The notes under the pieces are model-generated. The model was not told where the DNA came from. It saw nothing but the letters and a program-made list of their open reading frames with translations, and ran no database searches. 64,000 bases of DNA from positions 310,001 through 374,000 of the forward strand of contig NZ_JACJSE010000006.1 in NCBI RefSeq assembly GCF_014698045.1, read 5' to 3'. Source of the stretch: Aulosira sp. FACHB-615 (GTDB lineage: Bacteria > Cyanobacteriota > Cyanobacteriia > Cyanobacteriales > Nostocaceae). Positions 62,801 to 64,000 of this stretch are shown piece by piece. The translations under genes and the position numbers were made by a program. Positions within the stretch are counted from its first letter, which is position 1; each line of letters opens with the position of its first letter.

Positions 62801-64000
62801 GGCTATAGCTTTGGGCGATTAGCAATAAACTTGCTCGATCAATTTAATGTCGGGGAATTCAAATCTAAAGTTCTACTGCTGTTTTCAGCCTGGGTTCAAC
62901 ATCATCGGGAATCTCTCAGGGTAACAACGCTGACGATGAAAGATGGCTATGTAACTGGTATAGAAACTGGTGATTTTCTCAACGCTGGCTACAACTCGCT
63001 CAATTACTTTATTGCCAAACTTTTTGCTGGGATAGAACTGGATATTTGGGAACCCGAAATAGCAGATTACAGGGCTGTCTTAGTGCAGATAAAACAACAT
63101 TCTGCCCTGACTTATTTGGATATGATGCAGCAGACTGTACATAACTTGAAGGAAACCCGGATTCTGTCAGATTGTTTAGTTGGCAGCGCCTATGATGAAA
63201 CGGTGATGATTCCTAAGCACTATCAGGACAAGGATCTCACCGCGATCGCTATTGCTTACACTTACAAACTGATGCTGGCATACTTTTTTGGTAACTACAC
63301 CTCTGCCCTAGAATATAACACCCAAGCCAAACAGTATTTAATGGCAGTATCAGGGATGATTTTTATTCCCATGTTTCATTTCTATACAGCCCTGACGCAT
63401 TTGGCACTGTTGTCTACACAGCCAGAGTCAGAACTAGATGAATTTCTCGCCTTGGTTGAAACCCATCAAACCACGTTGCAACAGTGGGCGCATTTTGCAC
63501 CCATGAATCATCTCCATAAATGGTATTTAGTTGAGGCAGAACGACAACGGATTTTTGGCAATAAAGCGGAAGCAATTGAATATTATGATCGCGCTATTTC
63601 TGGAGCTAAAGAAAATGGCTATATCCAAGAAGAAGGACTAGCTAACGAACTAGCAGCAAAGTTTTATCTCAATTGGGGTAAACAGCATATTGCTCAGGAA
63701 TACATGACCCAAGCTTACTATGCCTATGCTCGCTGGGGAGCTAAAGCCAAAGTTGCCGACTTGGAAAGACGCTATCCCCAACTGCTTGCTCCCATCCTCC
63801 AGCAAACCCGTTTTTCCTTATCCACTAACGAAACTATCCTCGCATTAGGGAGTGTCTCATCCAGCAGTTCCTCTAGTTCTAGCAGCAGTGTCTCCGATAC
63901 CCTAGATTTGAAAGCTATCCTCAAAGCATCTCAAAGTATCTCCGGGAAAATTGAACTGGAAAAACTGCTGTCATCGTTGCTTTCCATCGTCATTGAAAAT
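59888..64000 (+). CDS. Giant hybrid kinase 4, partial at window end
   Basis: It opens at ATG 59888 and stays in frame for 1371 codons to the window edge, ending inside the GAF domain. The N-terminal 700 residues closely match kinase 2 (IPGYRISEQLYDGSRTLVYRAV, IIHKDIKPSNILIN, Walker A GFSGIGKT at 334-341, LVIFLDDLQWAD). The TPR-like middle diverges strongly, and similarity returns at DRAISGAKENGYIQEEGLANELAAKFYL. A poly-Ser linker (about nine Ser) precedes GAF (LDLKAILKASQSISGKIELEKLL). The PAS/His-kinase end lies outside the window. Confidence 0.92.
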   Translation, partial: MIDTLVKIPGYRISEQLYDGSRTLVYRAVRESDSTPVVIKLLKNPYPSFSELLLFRNQYTIGKNLNSSLIIQTYSLEPLHNGYMLVMEDFGGISLKDYFAKNQNVASIEEFLVLAIALCDILDLLYHERIIHKDIKPSNILINPETKQVKLIDFSIASLLPRETQTLVNPNVLEGTLAYISPEQTGRMNRGIDYRTDFYSLGVTFYELLTGELPFQSHDAMELVHSHIAKVPTLIHEINPDIPLVISEIVSKLMAKNAEDRYQSALGLKFDLENCLNQLKEIGEIQSFEIRQRDLCDRFIIPDKLYGRETEVQTLLEAFDRVSLGATEMILVAGFSGIGKTAVVKEVHKPIVRQRGYFIKGKYDQFQRNIPFSAFVQAFRDLMGQLLTESDVKIQEWRNKILDAVGENGQVIIEVIPELEIIIGKQPAAVELSGTAAENRFNLLFQKFTQVFTTKEHPLVIFLDDLQWADSASFKLMQLLMADTRHLFIIGAYRDHEVYPAHLLMLTLSEIQKTQATINTVTLEALSQSQVNQLVADTLKCPEEMVWEFSVLIHQKAQGNPFFTAQFLKALHQEELIKFDVDLACWQCDIIQVRTQAVTDDVVAFMAFQLKKLPQATQNVLQLAAYIGNQFDLSTLAIVSEQSQIETAAALWKALQERLILPIGNIYKFYVGQETLVSTPENQEIVTYKFFHDRIQQAAYSLIPDDQKLATHLKIGQLLLHSSSEVELEEKLFDIVRHLNQGIELITQPQAREALAQLNLKAGQKARNSTAYVAARVYLQTGIDLLTVNCWQDQYELTMNLHIAATEVAYLNADFDGMEKIAALALKEAETILDKIKIYQIQIVAQTSQGKILEAITVGRDALSQLGVELPTAPDEAKISKALETLANLQSGREIEELVNLPVMSDCHTQAAMQLLGTLFSPILQAMPGLLPILSATMVSLSLQFGNTPGSTVGYMIHGMVLCAFLGEVKTGYSFGRLAINLLDQFNVGEFKSKVLLLFSAWVQHHRESLRVTTLTMKDGYVTGIETGDFLNAGYNSLNYFIAKLFAGIELDIWEPEIADYRAVLVQIKQHSALTYLDMMQQTVHNLKETRILSDCLVGSAYDETVMIPKHYQDKDLTAIAIAYTYKLMLAYFFGNYTSALEYNTQAKQYLMAVSGMIFIPMFHFYTALTHLALLSTQPESELDEFLALVETHQTTLQQWAHFAPMNHLHKWYLVEAERQRIFGNKAEAIEYYDRAISGAKENGYIQEEGLANELAAKFYLNWGKQHIAQEYMTQAYYAYARWGAKAKVADLERRYPQLLAPILQQTRFSLSTNETILALGSVSSSSSSSSSSSVSDTLDLKAILKASQSISGKIELEKLLSSLLSIVIEN

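Noticed and set aside
1..64000. tRNA, rRNA, phage or integrative-element genes
   Set aside because: I looked for tRNA-like GTTC-loop patterns, integrases and transposase frames and saw none; only non-coding MITE-like elements are present.

Overview
The window looks like a filamentous, probably Nostocales, cyanobacterium. The reasons are frequent HIP1 octamers (GCGATCGC), heptanucleotide tandem repeats and many small dispersed palindromic elements, a flv4/PsiE-like/flv2 flavodiiron operon, an arsenosugar locus, and giant Ser/Thr-kinase/AAA/GAF/His-kinase proteins of the type known from Anabaena (HstK-like). No rRNA or tRNA gene was seen.

Layout. 1-2.7 kb: a type III CRISPR accessory patch, with a Csx3 ring-nuclease domain fused to a P-loop NTPase (cut short by an in-frame stop), a five-repeat CRISPR array with a recognisable leader promoter, and a small membrane-anchored CARF-like protein. 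No cas10, cmr/csm or cas1 is present in the window. 2.7-8.1 kb: NTF2-like protein, CHASE2-Ser/Thr kinase, double-VOC protein and a small unknown gene. 8.2-20.3 kb: a Yfr1-like RNA, a GHL10 hydrolase fused to an aspartic-protease-like domain, a GT4 glycosyltransferase, two exported proteins, a PAS/Crp-type regulator with a MITE in its leader, glycerol kinase, and a two-gene unit (zinc ribbon plus duplicated winged-helix-like protein). 20.8-25.4 kb: a dehydrogenase, the arsenosugar genes arsM, a PiT-family transporter and arsS, then a second Yfr1-like RNA. 25.5-30.4 kb: Uma2 protein, an FtsH homologue that has lost its protease zinc site, a G-rich tandem repeat, an FMN reductase and a PLP enzyme. 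30.5-34.1 kb: AraC regulator divergent from a cyclophilin-like lipoprotein, a hydrolase and a short-chain-dehydrogenase remnant. 34.2-38.6 kb: flv4, PsiE-like (Sll0218-type) gene, flv2. 39-41.7 kb: small unknown, exported WD40 protein, transaldolase-like aldolase. 42.4-64 kb: four tandem giant hybrid kinases (the last runs off the window), apparently two copies of a two-gene unit.

The spaces between genes hold at least two MITE-like families. One family (157-180 bp, ends starting CAATACGG) has 9-10 bp direct repeats flanking every copy. The other (129 bp and about 270 bp forms, ends like TATAGGAATCC) has four copies plus a fragment. Further palindromic and tandem repeats are also present. The findings that most deserve a second look are the CARF/Csx3 patch, the zinc-site-less FtsH, the duplicated kinase block with its divergent middle, and the two Yfr1-like RNAs. 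All functional assignments come from reading the sequence; no database search was run.
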